Positions 7,938 to 20,660 are shown, counted from the first letter of the stretch. The stretch: DNA of 64,000 nt from Ruminococcus sp. (GCA_017519415.1 JAFWSI010000012.1:1-64000); one strand, 5' to 3'. Notes: a model not told the origin generated them from the sequence alone. Made by a program: numbers and translations.

Positions 7938-10900
7938 TTAATCAAGGGTGAATTTTCCGAGGAGGTACTCCTGTATGCGGAGGGCGTCCCTTGAGGTTAT
8001 GCCCTTGCTGCTGTCGTCAACGTCGCCGTTGAGCTGACCCTGCTCCGTAATCCTGTTGCTTTCCGAACCGTTTATGCCGTACCTGTTGGGATTTGAAATA
8101 GACTGCATTATAAGTACCGCATCAGCCATATCGACCGTATTATCACAGTTCGCGTCGCCCCATACAGTTTTATCTTTTGTAAGGAACAGCTCATATATGT
8201 ATGTATTGGAATCATTATCATACTCGGATCTGATACCGCCATGATTGATGTCAAAGGTATAGCCGTCAGCTGTAACATTTATTTGCATGAAGCTTACATA
8301 ATCGGACACCATGTACTTGGTAAAATCATGTATTATCGGATTGCCGTCAGCAGTATCATACTCAAATTCAGGGCCGTGAGGGTGCGAAAGCTCTTCGTAA
8401 ATATCCTGCAAGAATTTTACCTTTGCATTATTGATAAGCTCACCTGTCTGAGAATCCTTTACGGTAATGACCATCGAATTTTCAGGCAGCGCATTGGGAT
8501 CCTTTACGGTTATCTGGTATTTGAAGTTCTCAAAATCTATCGTTCTGCCGTCGGAGCTATACTGTCCGCTATAAGCTACGGTATAGGTTCCTGCCTTCAG
8601 CTGATTTGCCTGAGTGCCCCACCAGTTTCCGTCTGAGTTGCTTATCCTTGCCCCCTCGGGATCAAGGGTGATATTTTCTGCCACAAAGGGCTCCCCGAAA
8701 AAGGTACCTGCCTCCGAGGTGTTAAGGCTCTCCCAGTGTGTGACGGAGCGTACCTTTACGGATACTCCCGAAAGATCAAGGCTCTCACCCTCGGTATAGG
8801 TCGTCTTTGTGGGATAGGAGATCACCTCCATGATCTCGTATCTCGGGATATTGGTTATAGTCACAGGGATAACGGTCGTAGTTGTGGTGGTGGTAGTTAC
8901 TTCCTGCTGCTCCTTTACGAAGACAGTATAGTTTATAACGTTGCCGGTCATGCCGTTGGTGCCGAGAACTACCTTCTGATCCGCATCAAAGCTCTTTTTG
9001 TATGCGGCAAAGGTCACTCCGTTGCTGGTCTGAGCGGTGAGGTCGGTCCTTGTGTAGCCGCTGAGCCATGAGGGCACCGAATTCGCGTCCTCTTCCCTTG
9101 TGTCCACAAGAACATAGACATCTGTCTTTCCGCCTGTGGTGAATTCGGCAAGGTCGCTGTCGGTGTTCTTGGAGTTGCAGGCCGTCATTATGTACTCGCA
9201 GCCCTGAAGCTCGTTTGCAAGGGCGGTATAGGTAAAGTCCCTGTCACCGTAGACCGCTCCGCCCACCGTATTTGACTCCATGAGCTTCCATGAACCCGAG
9301 TTACTGTAATCCTTAACGAGGAGGTTCTTTACCAGCTTTCCGTTTATCGGCTCGGGAGGAGTATTGTTCAGCTTCACATCGGGTCTTGCGGGAAGCTGGT
9401 ACCCTGTGCCGAGATAGAAGCTTGGATGTGGCGGCTGATTGTAAGAGGACTGCTGACAGCCGCACTGCATACGATACTGCATATCGTGCATTAGAGTTGT
9501 GATACGGTACTGTGTCTCGGTATTGGTACACCATATGCGGAGCTTGGAATTATCCTCCGTTCTGAGTACGAGCTCCTCGCGCCAGTCGCCGAAGATGTCG
9601 GCTGTAAGGCAGGGAACCGCCTTTGTGTCGTTATTGGAAGCACAGCCCGAAGCTGTGAAGATAGTCTGTATATCGGAGGCTGACTTCATCTTGGTGATAT
9701 AGATATTGTCAAGGAGCTCGCGTTCAAGATCGCCGTCCCAGTAGATAAGGAAGTTCATGGCAGGCTGCTTGCTGCCTATCTGTCTGCCCGATACGTCGTA
9801 TACCGCACCGGCAGGTCTTGAGCCCCAGAACTCCGCACCGCTGTTCCCTGCGAGAACATTGTCCGCGCAGCAGCGTCCGGTATCCTTATCGCCGTCAAAG
9901 TGCCATATTATCTGACCGTTTCTGCCGTCAACGAGAGAAATTCCGTAATTTCCGCTCTCATGACAGAGGAATACCTCTATTCCCTCATGGTTCGGATCAA
10001 GATCGCCCACATGCATGGCGTCGCCGTGTCCCTTTCCCGTGGACCAGAGCAGACGGCCGTTGTCGTCGATAACACAGGCTCCCATGCAGACCTCCTGTCT
10101 GCCGTCGTTGTCGAAGTCAGCGACCATTACGTTGTGGTTGCCGTTTCCGTAGGCAGGATCGCTGGAATTGAAGCCTGTATCGTATACCCACTTCTTGACC
10201 AGCTTGCCGTCCCTTACGTCAACAGCAGAAAGAGTAAGCCTTGTATAGTAGCCTCTGCCGTAAACAGCCGAAGGGTGGACTCCGTCAAGATAAGCAATAG
10301 CACAGTTATAGCGCTCGCAGCGGTTTCCGTAGTTATCTCCCCATGTATCCCTTGCAGTATTGCCCGTAGCAACACCTCTCGGCACAGGGAACTCGATGGT
10401 ATCGAGAGCCGCGCCTGTTGCGCCTTCAAAAAGGGTCATGTACTCGGGACCCTGAAGAACAGTACCGTTGCTGTCGACATAATTTGCGTTTCCGTTGCCT
10501 ATGACCTGTCCCCTGCCGTCAACTGTTCCGTCGCAGGTCTTTGTTATGAGCTCCGCTTTTCCGTCGCAGTCAAAGTCGGCAACCGCCATCTGCGTATAGT
10601 GCTGACCTGCACGGATATTCTTTCCCATATCTATACGCCACAGCTTCTGACCGCTGAGGGTATAACAGTCTATGTACACATTGCCCGTGAAATAATCGGG
10701 CCCTGCTTTTGAGTTATCCTGCGCATTGCTCGGATCCCACTTTACGAATATCTCATACTGTCCGTCGCCGTCAACGTCGCCTACACAGCAGTCATTAGGC
10801 GAATACGTATAATTCTGCCCGCTGAGATAGCCGCCTCTCGGTACGTCGAGAGGAATGTCGAAGTAATTTGCTCCCGAGGTAAAACGGCAGCCCTCCGATG

Positions 10901-11252
10901 ATACAAGATTACCGTTCACGAGAGTGTCAACGCGGTACTTTGAGCTTGAATTGCCGCTTGCGTCCCAGTAGTTGGTGGCTTCGCCCGCCTTACTGGTATA
11001 GATGAGCTGATCGTCGCGGAAGAGCTGAAATTCCGCGTTGTCATCGTCATTTGCGTTGAAGCGCCAGCTGACGAACATGCCGTTTCCCGACTTTATGGCA
11101 TATATGCCGCGGTCGAGGTACTCCATGATTGCCGAGCCGTTGCCGCCCGCTCCGTAAGCTGCGTCGGCTTTAAGCCCTGCGCTCATGTTCGGGCTGAGTG
11201 CAACTGCGAGAGAAGCAGCCGCTGCGGTGATCCTTTTGAATTTTAGGTTCAT
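7938..11252 (-). CDS. Rhamnogalacturonan lyase (PL11) with Ig-like module and dockerin
   Basis: 1104 aa, ATG 11252 preceded by GGGGGA. A signal peptide (about 1-32) is followed by a PL11 eight-bladed propeller (about 40-620). It has repeated Asp-rich calcium-type motifs such as DVDGDGQYEIFVKW, ADFDCDGKAELITKT and ADFDNDGRQEVCMG, typical of YesW/YesX lyases that split the rhamnose-galacturonate backbone of pectin RG-I. A region about 625-770 and a Thr7 linker follow, then a bacterial Ig-like domain (YTEGESLDLSGVSVKV), a second small domain, and a dockerin (about 1030-1104) with [19 protein letters not shown] and a second EF-type helix ending EYLLGKF. Extracellular and cohesin-bound. PL11 assignment is strong; the middle modules are unassigned. 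Confidence 0.9.
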   Translation of the reverse strand: MNLKFKRITAAAASLAVALSPNMSAGLKADAAYGAGGNGSAIMEYLDRGIYAIKSGNGMFVSWRFNANDDDNAEFQLFRDDQLIYTSKAGEATNYWDASGNSSSKYRVDTLVNGNLVSSEGCRFTSGANYFDIPLDVPRGGYLSGQNYTYSPNDCCVGDVDGDGQYEIFVKWDPSNAQDNSKAGPDYFTGNVYIDCYTLSGQKLWRIDMGKNIRAGQHYTQMAVADFDCDGKAELITKTCDGTVDGRGQVIGNGNANYVDSNGTVLQGPEYMTLFEGATGAALDTIEFPVPRGVATGNTARDTWGDNYGNRCERYNCAIAYLDGVHPSAVYGRGYYTRLTLSAVDVRDGKLVKKWVYDTGFNSSDPAYGNGNHNVMVADFDNDGRQEVCMGACVIDDNGRLLWSTGKGHGDAMHVGDLDPNHEGIEVFLCHESGNYGISLVDGRNGQIIWHFDGDKDTGRCCADNVLAGNSGAEFWGSRPAGAVYDVSGRQIGSKQPAMNFLIYWDGDLERELLDNIYITKMKSASDIQTIFTASGCASNNDTKAVPCLTADIFGDWREELVLRTEDNSKLRIWCTNTETQYRITTLMHDMQYRMQCGCQQSSYNQPPHPSFYLGTGYQLPARPDVKLNNTPPEPINGKLVKNLLVKDYSNSGSWKLMESNTVGGAVYGDRDFTYTALANELQGCEYIMTACNSKNTDSDLAEFTTGGKTDVYVLVDTREEDANSVPSWLSGYTRTDLTAQTSNGVTFAAYKKSFDADQKVVLGTNGMTGNVINYTVFVKEQQEVTTTTTTTTVIPVTITNIPRYEIMEVISYPTKTTYTEGESLDLSGVSVKVRSVTHWESLNTSEAGTFFGEPFVAENITLDPEGARISNSDGNWWGTQANQLKAGTYTVAYSGQYSSDGRTIDFENFKYQITVKDPNALPENSMVITVKDSQTGELINNAKVKFLQDIYEELSHPHGPEFEYDTADGNPIIHDFTKYMVSDYVSFMQINVTADGYTFDINHGGIRSEYDNDSNTYIYELFLTKDKTVWGDANCDNTVDMADAVLIMQSISNPNRYGINGSESNRITEQGQLNGDVDDSSKGITSRDALRIQEYLLGKFTLD

Positions 11253-11311
11253 TGTTATTCCCCCTGTATATTATTTTCACGATCCCGGGACATAAGTCCC
11301 CTATCTTTATT

Positions 11312-11340
11312 ATTATACTATTTTATTCATGCAATTGCAA
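11312..11340 (-). promoter_or_regulatory. Promoter of the rhamnogalacturonan lyase gene
   Basis: Minus strand TTGCAA (11335-11340), 17-bp spacer, TATAAT (11312-11317). The leader carries a GGGAC/GTCCC hairpin (about 11286-11300) before the ribosome binding site. Confidence 0.65.
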
Positions 11341-11440
11341 TGATTTATTGTATCATTTTTAGCATTTTATTATGCACAATTATGCTTTTTATATAAAATA
11401 GTGCTCTTATTTTTATTTTCAGACGATACTATATGAAATA

Positions 11441-11470
11441 AAAAGGCGGAGATCAATCTCCGCCTTTTTC
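11441..11470 (-). terminator. Terminator of the MerR-family gene
   Basis: AAAAGGCGGAGAT / ATCTCCGCCTTTTT stem ending directly at the stop codon of the minus-strand gene. Confidence 0.85.
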
Positions 11471-12196
11471 TCAGCCGCAGTAAGCTTCTATGGCAGCTGC
11501 GGCAAATTCAGCCGTGCCTTTGCCGCCGACCTTGTCGATATTTTCGGATATCTCTCCGCCGCCTGCGTACATTTTGCCGAGACCCGAGAGTATCTTATCG
11601 GTACAGGTATAGAGATGCTCGGTTATGAAGTCCTGTAACTTCTTTACCATAGCCTGTGCCTCTTTGCTGTCGGGACTGCCGCTTTTCAGCTCGCCGAACT
11701 CCGCAAACAGCGACATAAAGCGCTCCATAAGCTGCTTCTCTTCCTCGGGAGTGCGATGGCTCTCTTTCTCCTTCAGTTCTTTATATTCGGGAGTATCGCC
11801 CCACTGTTCCTTTGCGCGTTTTGCGTATTCATCAAGCTTAGATCTGTCAAATGCAGAAAAATCCACTGCTCTCACTCCTATTAGTTTTATTCCACGAGCA
11901 AATGCGATCAGATATTCAAGCCGCTGCTTTTTCAGCTCCAGCAGCTCTATCTGCTGCTCCAGAGCCTTTTTGCGGTCGAAATCGGGACTGCTCACTATGC
12001 GCACTATATCTTTGAGCGGAAACTCCAGTTCGCGAAACAGCAATATCTGCTGGAGCCGTTCCAGCGCCGTATCGTCATACAGCCTGTAGCCGCCCTCGGT
12101 ATGTGACGCAGGGGGCAGAAGCCCTATCTCGTCGTAATATCGGAGAGTGCGTATACTCACTCCCGTAAGCTCGCTGACCTTTTTTACCGTCATCAT
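11471..12196 (-). CDS. MerR-family regulator with TipAS-like drug-binding domain
   Basis: 241 aa from ATG 12196, with AGGAGGT 6 nt upstream; the longer frame from 12253 starts inside the -35 box and is excluded. N-terminal winged helix-turn-helix: VKKVSELTGVSIRTLRYYDE (about 3-22), then IGLLPPASHTEGGYRLY. A long dimerisation coiled coil (about 75-125) is followed by a C-terminal helical domain (about 135-241) resembling the TipAS antibiotic-binding domain of TipA/Mta. Its own promoter has the 19-bp spacer that MerR activators unkink, so positive autoregulation on ligand binding is likely. The inducer is unknown. Confidence 0.85.
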   Translation of the reverse strand: MMTVKKVSELTGVSIRTLRYYDEIGLLPPASHTEGGYRLYDDTALERLQQILLFRELEFPLKDIVRIVSSPDFDRKKALEQQIELLELKKQRLEYLIAFARGIKLIGVRAVDFSAFDRSKLDEYAKRAKEQWGDTPEYKELKEKESHRTPEEEKQLMERFMSLFAEFGELKSGSPDSKEAQAMVKKLQDFITEHLYTCTDKILSGLGKMYAGGGEISENIDKVGGKGTAEFAAAAIEAYCG

Positions 12197-12222
12197 TCTA
12201 TGACCTCCTCTCCCGTGATTAC

Positions 12223-12253
12223 AGTATAAACCATGACGCAGCGTAATAGTCAA
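12223..12253 (-). promoter_or_regulatory. MerR-type promoter with 19-bp spacer
   Basis: Minus strand TTGACT (12248-12253), 19-bp spacer (12229-12247), TATACT (12223-12228). An ACGC-N-GCGT inverted repeat (12236-12244) sits near the centre of the spacer. The long spacer contrasts with the 17 bp of every other promoter found here. Confidence 0.75.
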
Positions 12254-12306
12254 GTACTTTCCTGATTATTGTAGGAATGCACAAAAACAGCATATGAAAT
12301 TTATAA

Positions 12307-12342
12307 AAAGCGCACTCCGCCTTGACGGAGTGCGCTGCTTTT
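12307..12342 (-). terminator. Terminator of the LRR protein gene
   Basis: GCGCACTCCG / CGGAGTGCGC stem (12310-12335), with A/T runs on both sides, 85 bp past the minus-strand stop. Confidence 0.75.
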
Positions 12343-12426
12343 ATGGAAAAAACTATCTTGAAAAGCTGTGTTATCATCTCCGGCCGCCGGAAGAGCCGTG
12401 ATGTCAGTTACAGTAAGCCCTGTACA

Positions 12427-13290
12427 TCAATAATTATAGTAATCCATGTACATCTTTACGTTATCCTGACGAAGTCTTGCTTCATTGGGGATAACGTAGG
12501 GTCTCCACTCCTGAAGGATATAAGCGCGGCCTGCCTTTGTGCTCCAGATAGTGCGTCCGTTTACTGTGGCAAGGTTGTTTGCGCCCTTAAAGGAGCTTAC
12601 TCTGAATCCGTCAGCCATAGTATCATAGGTCGCTGTGATGTCATAGAGAGCATTGCAGCCGCTGAAAGCCTCCTTGCCCATATTCCATGTACCGAGAAGC
12701 TCAACCTGTGAAAGTCTCCAGCAGTTCTGGAAAGCATACTGACCGAGCCAGTGCAGTCCCGAAGTATTGGGATACTGGATGATGAACTTCTTGAGGCCGC
12801 TGTTTCTGAAAGCGCCCTGCTCTACATAATGGATATTCAGTGAACCGCTTACTGTCTCGAGGTTGCTGTCGTTCTCAAAAGAGAATGAGCCGATACGGTC
12901 GAGTGAAGGCGGAAGAGTAACTGTTCTGAGATTAGAGCAGTTTCTGAATGTATAGCTCGGGAGCGAGCTTACGCCCTTGGGTATGGATACGCTTCTGATA
13001 AAGCTGTTGCCCTCAAAAGCGCCGTTGCCGAAAGCGCTTACGGTATGTCCGTTTATAGCTATCGGAGGAATAACCGTCTGCTCTCTGCCGTTATACTTTG
13101 TGATCTTGCATGTGCCGTCATTCAGCACGGTGTACTGCCAGTTCCCCCATACAGCAGCTGAAGCGGATAAAGTGTTTGTTGGTATGATCTTGCTTGCAAT
13201 GCCTGTTCCTGCGGCAGCTGTTGAAGCTGTTACCATGGAAAGAGCCATAAATGCCGATAAGATCTTTTTGGATTTGATAGTAAATCTCAT
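12427..13290 (-). CDS. Secreted BspA-type leucine-rich repeat protein
   Basis: 287 aa from ATG 13290, with AAGGAG about 10 nt upstream; the frame from 13371 would begin in the -35 box. A signal peptide (about 1-45) with an Ala-rich cleavage region is followed by five or six LRR_5 repeats (about 80-260), e.g. GAFEGNSFIRSVSIPKGV, YTFRNCSNLRTVTLP and EAFSGCNALYDITATY. There is no dockerin, LPXTG motif or transmembrane tail, so it is either released or held by protein contacts. Transcription starts within a perfect 16-bp palindrome (13324-13339), which predicts tight repressor control. Function is probably adhesion or surface binding; the partner is unknown. Confidence 0.8.
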   Translation of the reverse strand: MRFTIKSKKILSAFMALSMVTASTAAAGTGIASKIIPTNTLSASAAVWGNWQYTVLNDGTCKITKYNGREQTVIPPIAINGHTVSAFGNGAFEGNSFIRSVSIPKGVSSLPSYTFRNCSNLRTVTLPPSLDRIGSFSFENDSNLETVSGSLNIHYVEQGAFRNSGLKKFIIQYPNTSGLHWLGQYAFQNCWRLSQVELLGTWNMGKEAFSGCNALYDITATYDTMADGFRVSSFKGANNLATVNGRTIWSTKAGRAYILQEWRPYVIPNEARLRQDNVKMYMDYYNY

Positions 13291-13323
13291 TATTGTATTC
13301 TCCTTATTAAAAATTAGTAAGAT

Positions 13324-13371
13324 TATTGTCGCGACAATAGGTAGTATAACATAATTGCTGTGATTTGTCAA
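13324..13371 (-). promoter_or_regulatory. Consensus promoter with palindromic operator over the start site
   Basis: Minus strand TTGACA (13366-13371), 17-bp spacer, TATACT (13343-13348). The perfect 16-bp palindrome TATTGTCGCGACAATA (13324-13339) covers the expected +1 position (about 13336). The placement is that of a repressor operator. I do not recognise the repressor and found no second copy in the window. Confidence 0.75.
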
Positions 13372-13454
13372 TAAAAAATAACGGGAAGTATCTATTTTAA
13401 CACAAAATTTACAATTTCAAGTTTCTGTTCATTATTTGTTTAAATAAGAAGAAG

Positions 13455-13558
13455 GGTTACAGAAAAGCGCATTCCCATACTGCGGAATGCGCTTTCTGCT
13501 TTTTATATCAATCATGTTTTCTTGCTGAATTATATATTCTGTTGTCCTTTTCAGCAAC
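13455..13558 (-). ncRNA. Candidate small RNA (about 100 nt)
   Basis: A consensus minus-strand promoter (TTGACA 13588-13593, 17-bp spacer, TAAAAT 13565-13570) predicts a start near 13558. The RNA would begin with a hairpin TTGCTGAA / TTCAGCAA (13550-13557 with 13522-13529). It would end at a 12-bp GC-rich hairpin AAAGCGCATTCC / GGAATGCGCTTT (about 13464-13494) followed by TTTTCT. No coding gene lies between promoter and terminator; one 26-codon frame overlaps the end but has no ribosome binding site. It lies between divergent genes. Confidence 0.5.
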
Positions 13559-13564
13559 ATAATC

Positions 13565-13593
13565 ATTTTACCACACTGGTTGTAATTTGTCAA
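13565..13593 (-). promoter_or_regulatory. Promoter of the candidate small RNA
   Basis: TTGACA, 17 bp, TAAAAT on the minus strand. It points away from the (p)ppGpp synthetase gene and is too far from the LRR gene's own promoter to be needed for it. Confidence 0.65.
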
Positions 13594-13714
13594 GTGTTTT
13601 TTACAAAAAGTATATGAGATTATTATTTGTATTTTCGGCTATCGCCTATAAACTGTCATTTTCACGAATTATTTTTTTCTGAATAAAAAACAGATCCCCG
13701 TTATCCACTTCTAC

Positions 13715-13743
13715 TTGAAACCTTTTCTGCTGTATGATATAAT
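13715..13743 (+). promoter_or_regulatory. Promoter of the alarmone synthetase gene
   Basis: TTGAAA (13715-13720), 17-bp spacer, TATAAT (13738-13743); ATG is at 13801. Confidence 0.75.
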
Positions 13744-13800
13744 TGACTAAAGAGCCGTTCCAGGATGAGAACGGCAGAAGTCCGCAATAAGGAGAATAAC

Positions 13801-14526
13801 ATGGATACTGTCAATCAGAACAAACAGAAGCTCACACAGGCTGCGGCCGCCGCAGACAGCGATATGAACGAGAATGATTTTCTGAGGTATATCGAGGCAA
13901 ACCTCACGCCCGTGCAGCAGTTCTTTACATACTATAAATGCGCCATAATGGAGATAGAGACCAAGTTCCGCGTGCTAAACGAGCAGTTTTCACTGAACGG
14001 CGAGAGCAATCCCATTGAATTCATACAGTCAAGGATAAAAAGCTACGGCAGCATATTCCGAAAAGTCATGAAAAAGAACATCTCCCCCAGCCTTGAAGCC
14101 ATAGAAATGGAAGTAACCGATGTTGCGGGCATACGCGTGGTGTGCTCCTTCGTTCAGGACATATACCGCCTTGCAGACTGCTTCCTTCAGCAGGACGATA
14201 TAACGCTCATAGAGAAAAAGGACTATATCAAGTCTCCGAAGCCCAACGGCTACAGGAGCCTGCACCTGATCGTTGCGGTCCCTATTTTCCTTGAGAACGA
14301 AAAGCGCCTCGTAAAAGCCGAGGTGCAGCTCCGGACTATCGCTATGGACTTCTGGGCGAGCCTCGAACACAAGCTCAGGTACAAAAAGGATATCCCTCAG
14401 CATATGCTCGACCTGCTCACCGACGATCTGAAAAAATGCGCAGATCAGAGCGCGGAATGGGATATGCGTATGCAGAACATCAGAAATATACTTGAGATCG
14501 GCTTTGCTGACAGCTCCTCCGTTTAA
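13801..14526 (+). CDS. Small alarmone synthetase (RelQ/YjbM-type GTP pyrophosphokinase)
   Basis: 241 aa from ATG 13801 (ATAAGGAG upstream). It has only the RelA/SpoT synthetase domain (about 60-190), without HD hydrolase, TGS or ACT domains, which is the small-synthetase layout. Visible motifs: the SIFRKVMKK basic ATP-binding helix, DVAGIRVVCSF, the substrate loop SPKPNGYRSLHLIV, and EVQLRTIAMDFWASLEHK (G-loop and catalytic Gln/Arg region). The C-terminal helix is the tetramerisation part. It makes (p)ppGpp from GDP/GTP and ATP in the cytoplasm. An N-terminal Gln/Ala-rich stretch of about 25 residues is extra. Monocistronic. Confidence 0.92.
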   Translation: MDTVNQNKQKLTQAAAAADSDMNENDFLRYIEANLTPVQQFFTYYKCAIMEIETKFRVLNEQFSLNGESNPIEFIQSRIKSYGSIFRKVMKKNISPSLEAIEMEVTDVAGIRVVCSFVQDIYRLADCFLQQDDITLIEKKDYIKSPKPNGYRSLHLIVAVPIFLENEKRLVKAEVQLRTIAMDFWASLEHKLRYKKDIPQHMLDLLTDDLKKCADQSAEWDMRMQNIRNILEIGFADSSSV

Positions 14527-14545
14527 GCGGAGGAGCTTTTTTAGT
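14512..14545 (+). terminator. Terminator overlapping the end of the alarmone synthetase gene
   Basis: AGCTCCTCCG / CGGAGGAGCT stem followed by TTTTTTAG. The stop codon lies in the loop, so the last codons are part of the terminator. Confidence 0.85.
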
Positions 14546-14605
14546 AACTTCAAGTACAAAATATGATTATTCCCCAGTTTTTTTACCATATATTTATTTT
14601 ATAGG

Positions 14606-14720
14606 TTGAAAAAAGCCGCACCGTATGTTATATTATACATAACGGCAGGCTCAAATCATGAATATATTATCCATGACTCACAACAGCCTGCAAATAAATA
14701 TAATGCGGTCAGTACCGCAG
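14606..14720 (+). promoter_or_regulatory. Promoter and structured leader of the GH2 gene
   Basis: TTGAAA (14606-14611), 17-bp spacer, TATATT (14629-14634). The leader of about 110 nt contains a 7-bp stem GCAGGCT / AGCCTGC (14645-14651 with 14685-14691) enclosing a TCATG/CATGA stem, and a second hairpin TGCGGT / ACCGCA (14704-14719) just before the ribosome binding site AAGGAGG. No riboswitch class was recognised. Confidence 0.55.
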
Positions 14721-14736
14721 GGGGAATTTACAATAA

Positions 14737-19053
<4,317 letters not shown>

Positions 19054-19061
19054 CATCATAA

Positions 19062-19097
19062 AGGCTCCCCCGCAGAAAGAGCTGCGGGAGAGCCTTT
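19062..19097 (+). terminator. Terminator of the GH2 gene
   Basis: AGGCTC-CCCGCA / TGCGGG-GAGCCT stem with an 8-nt loop followed by TTTCC; the T-run is short. Confidence 0.65.
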
Positions 19098-19149
19098 CCG
19101 CTTTACACGGAGCATTAAATATGATAGAATAGTACAGTGAGGTGATAGA

Positions 19150-19515
19150 ATGACTGTCAGATATATCCACGAGCCCACCGACCTCCAGTGCGGTCAGGCC
19201 GTGCTGGCCATGGTACTGGACAAGACCACGGATTATATATGCGGTTTTCTCGGGAATACCCGCGAGACCGATCTTAAGGAAATGAAGCATACCCTCAGGG
19301 AACACGGCGTTGAGGTCTCCGATGAGAGGCGTCAGGCCGCTTCAAAGGAGGAGCTGCCTCCCCTGTGCCTGCTGAGCCTTGAAACACCCCGCTGCTGGCA
19401 CTGGTCACTGTACTGCGAGGGTGTCTTCTACGATCCCGAGCACGGCGTAATGGACGATTTCCCTGTCTGCGCACGGAAATACTTCTGGGAGCTGAAAATT
19501 CACGCAAAAAAATAA
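19150..19515 (+). CDS. Small C39-like cysteine-peptidase-fold protein
   Basis: 121 aa, ATG 19150 with GAGGTGATAGA upstream. The sequence begins with DLQCGQAVLAMV, the Cys-Gly-Gln active-site helix of C39/papain-like folds. It has a later CWHWSLYCEGVFYDPEHG, where the His and the Asp of the YDP turn fit the rest of the triad. There is no signal peptide or membrane segment, so it acts in the cytoplasm. Stand-alone proteins of this size are annotated as C39-like or papain-like. Substrate is unknown, and no bacteriocin or transporter gene is nearby. A GA-rich Shine-Dalgarno site supports a real gene. Confidence 0.65.
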   Translation: MTVRYIHEPTDLQCGQAVLAMVLDKTTDYICGFLGNTRETDLKEMKHTLREHGVEVSDERRQAASKEELPPLCLLSLETPRCWHWSLYCEGVFYDPEHGVMDDFPVCARKYFWELKIHAKK

Positions 19516-19534
19516 AGTTGTAATAATATATTTA

Positions 19535-19563
19535 TTGACACACTTTGTCAAAAGTGGTACAAT
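19535..19563 (+). promoter_or_regulatory. Promoter with inverted repeat filling the spacer
   Basis: TTGACA (19535-19540), 17-bp spacer, TACAAT (19558-19563). The spacer is CACTTT-gtca-AAAGTG (19541-19556) plus one base, a perfect inverted repeat. A repressor bound there would block RNA polymerase. Confidence 0.65.
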
Positions 19564-19595
19564 TATTGTATATATATTATCAGGAGGCACCAACA

Positions 19596-20660
19596 GTGAA
19601 AACAAGGAAATCAGCGTTACTTCTCATATGTGCCGCCACTGCGGCAGCGGCAGCGGGCTGCTCGGATACCAAGACTGTACAGAGCTCGGAGATAAGTCTT
19701 CTTACAACAAATATGGCTCCGCAGGACGTGGTATTCGACTGGCAGGACGCATTTGAGGCTAAGATAAAGGAATTCAAGGGCACATCACAGTACGACAGGA
19801 ACAAGTCAAGATTCGATATATGCGACATCACCGGCGACGGCTCTCCCGAGCTGATAATCTCGCCCAACGACGATATATCCACGGTATGTGACGTTTATAT
19901 GCTGGCCGGCTCGACCGCTGCTCCTCTGACCTCCATAGGCTCCTTCGGAGAGTTCGACTATCTCCCCGAGCTGAATGCGGCAGGCTACAGCTATGAGGGC
20001 GACGGCTTCATCATCGGTGAATACAAAAAACAGGAGGAAGGCATATTCAATACCGCTGTTACCTTCTTCAATAATTCAGGCAGCGCCTCATCGGGTGCGG
20101 CCATACGCTACGAGATAAACAACGAGGACGTTACTCTCGGCAAATATGAGGAAATGCTGAGTCCCTACAGAGACGCAAAGGCCATAAAGGTAGGAAGGAA
20201 ATTCGGCATGGGCGACGATGCGGTAAACTATGCTGTCCGCTGCAGCGAGAGCTGGGGCGCCGTTATGACCACCATGCAGAAGGAGCTCTTCAAGGAACAC
20301 CTGTCCTCCATGGCGGCAAACGGAGATATGATCGACGCTGCATTTGAGATAATCGATCTCGACGGCAACGGAATCCCCGAGGTGGTAGTCTCGACAGGTA
20401 TCCTCAGCTCGTCGGATGTCAAAGTGCTTTACATACAGGACGAGGCTCTTCAGGAGCTTACGGTCACCTGCAATACAGACGGATCCATAGACTATGACCC
20501 CAGCGCAAAGATATTCTACGCTACGGACTTCTACGGCAAGACCCAGGGCTGGTCGCTGGCCGGTCAGGATGTAAACGGCTTCAAGCCCTCCGACAGCAGC
20601 ATACACTGCGGCAGAAAGTACGAGCTTACAGAAGAAAATATAAACGCAGCCTTTCTTTGA
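19596..20660 (+). CDS. Lipoprotein with FG-GAP/VCBS-like repeats
   Basis: 354 aa from GTG 19596, set by AGGAGG 8 nt upstream and by the promoter at 19535-19563. Lipoprotein signal KTRKSALLLICAATAAAAAGC with lipidated Cys about residue 22. Two separated segments, CDITGDGSPELIISP and DLDGNGIPEVVVSTG, match the Asp-rich calcium loops of FG-GAP/VCBS propeller repeats and are each preceded by a helical stretch. It is anchored outside the membrane. Function is unknown; such proteins bind calcium and often sugars or proteins. It sits 11 bp upstream of radA and is probably co-transcribed with it, without an evident functional link. Confidence 0.7.
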   Translation: MKTRKSALLLICAATAAAAAGCSDTKTVQSSEISLLTTNMAPQDVVFDWQDAFEAKIKEFKGTSQYDRNKSRFDICDITGDGSPELIISPNDDISTVCDVYMLAGSTAAPLTSIGSFGEFDYLPELNAAGYSYEGDGFIIGEYKKQEEGIFNTAVTFFNNSGSASSGAAIRYEINNEDVTLGKYEEMLSPYRDAKAIKVGRKFGMGDDAVNYAVRCSESWGAVMTTMQKELFKEHLSSMAANGDMIDAAFEIIDLDGNGIPEVVVSTGILSSSDVKVLYIQDEALQELTVTCNTDGSIDYDPSAKIFYATDFYGKTQGWSLAGQDVNGFKPSDSSIHCGRKYELTEENINAAFL

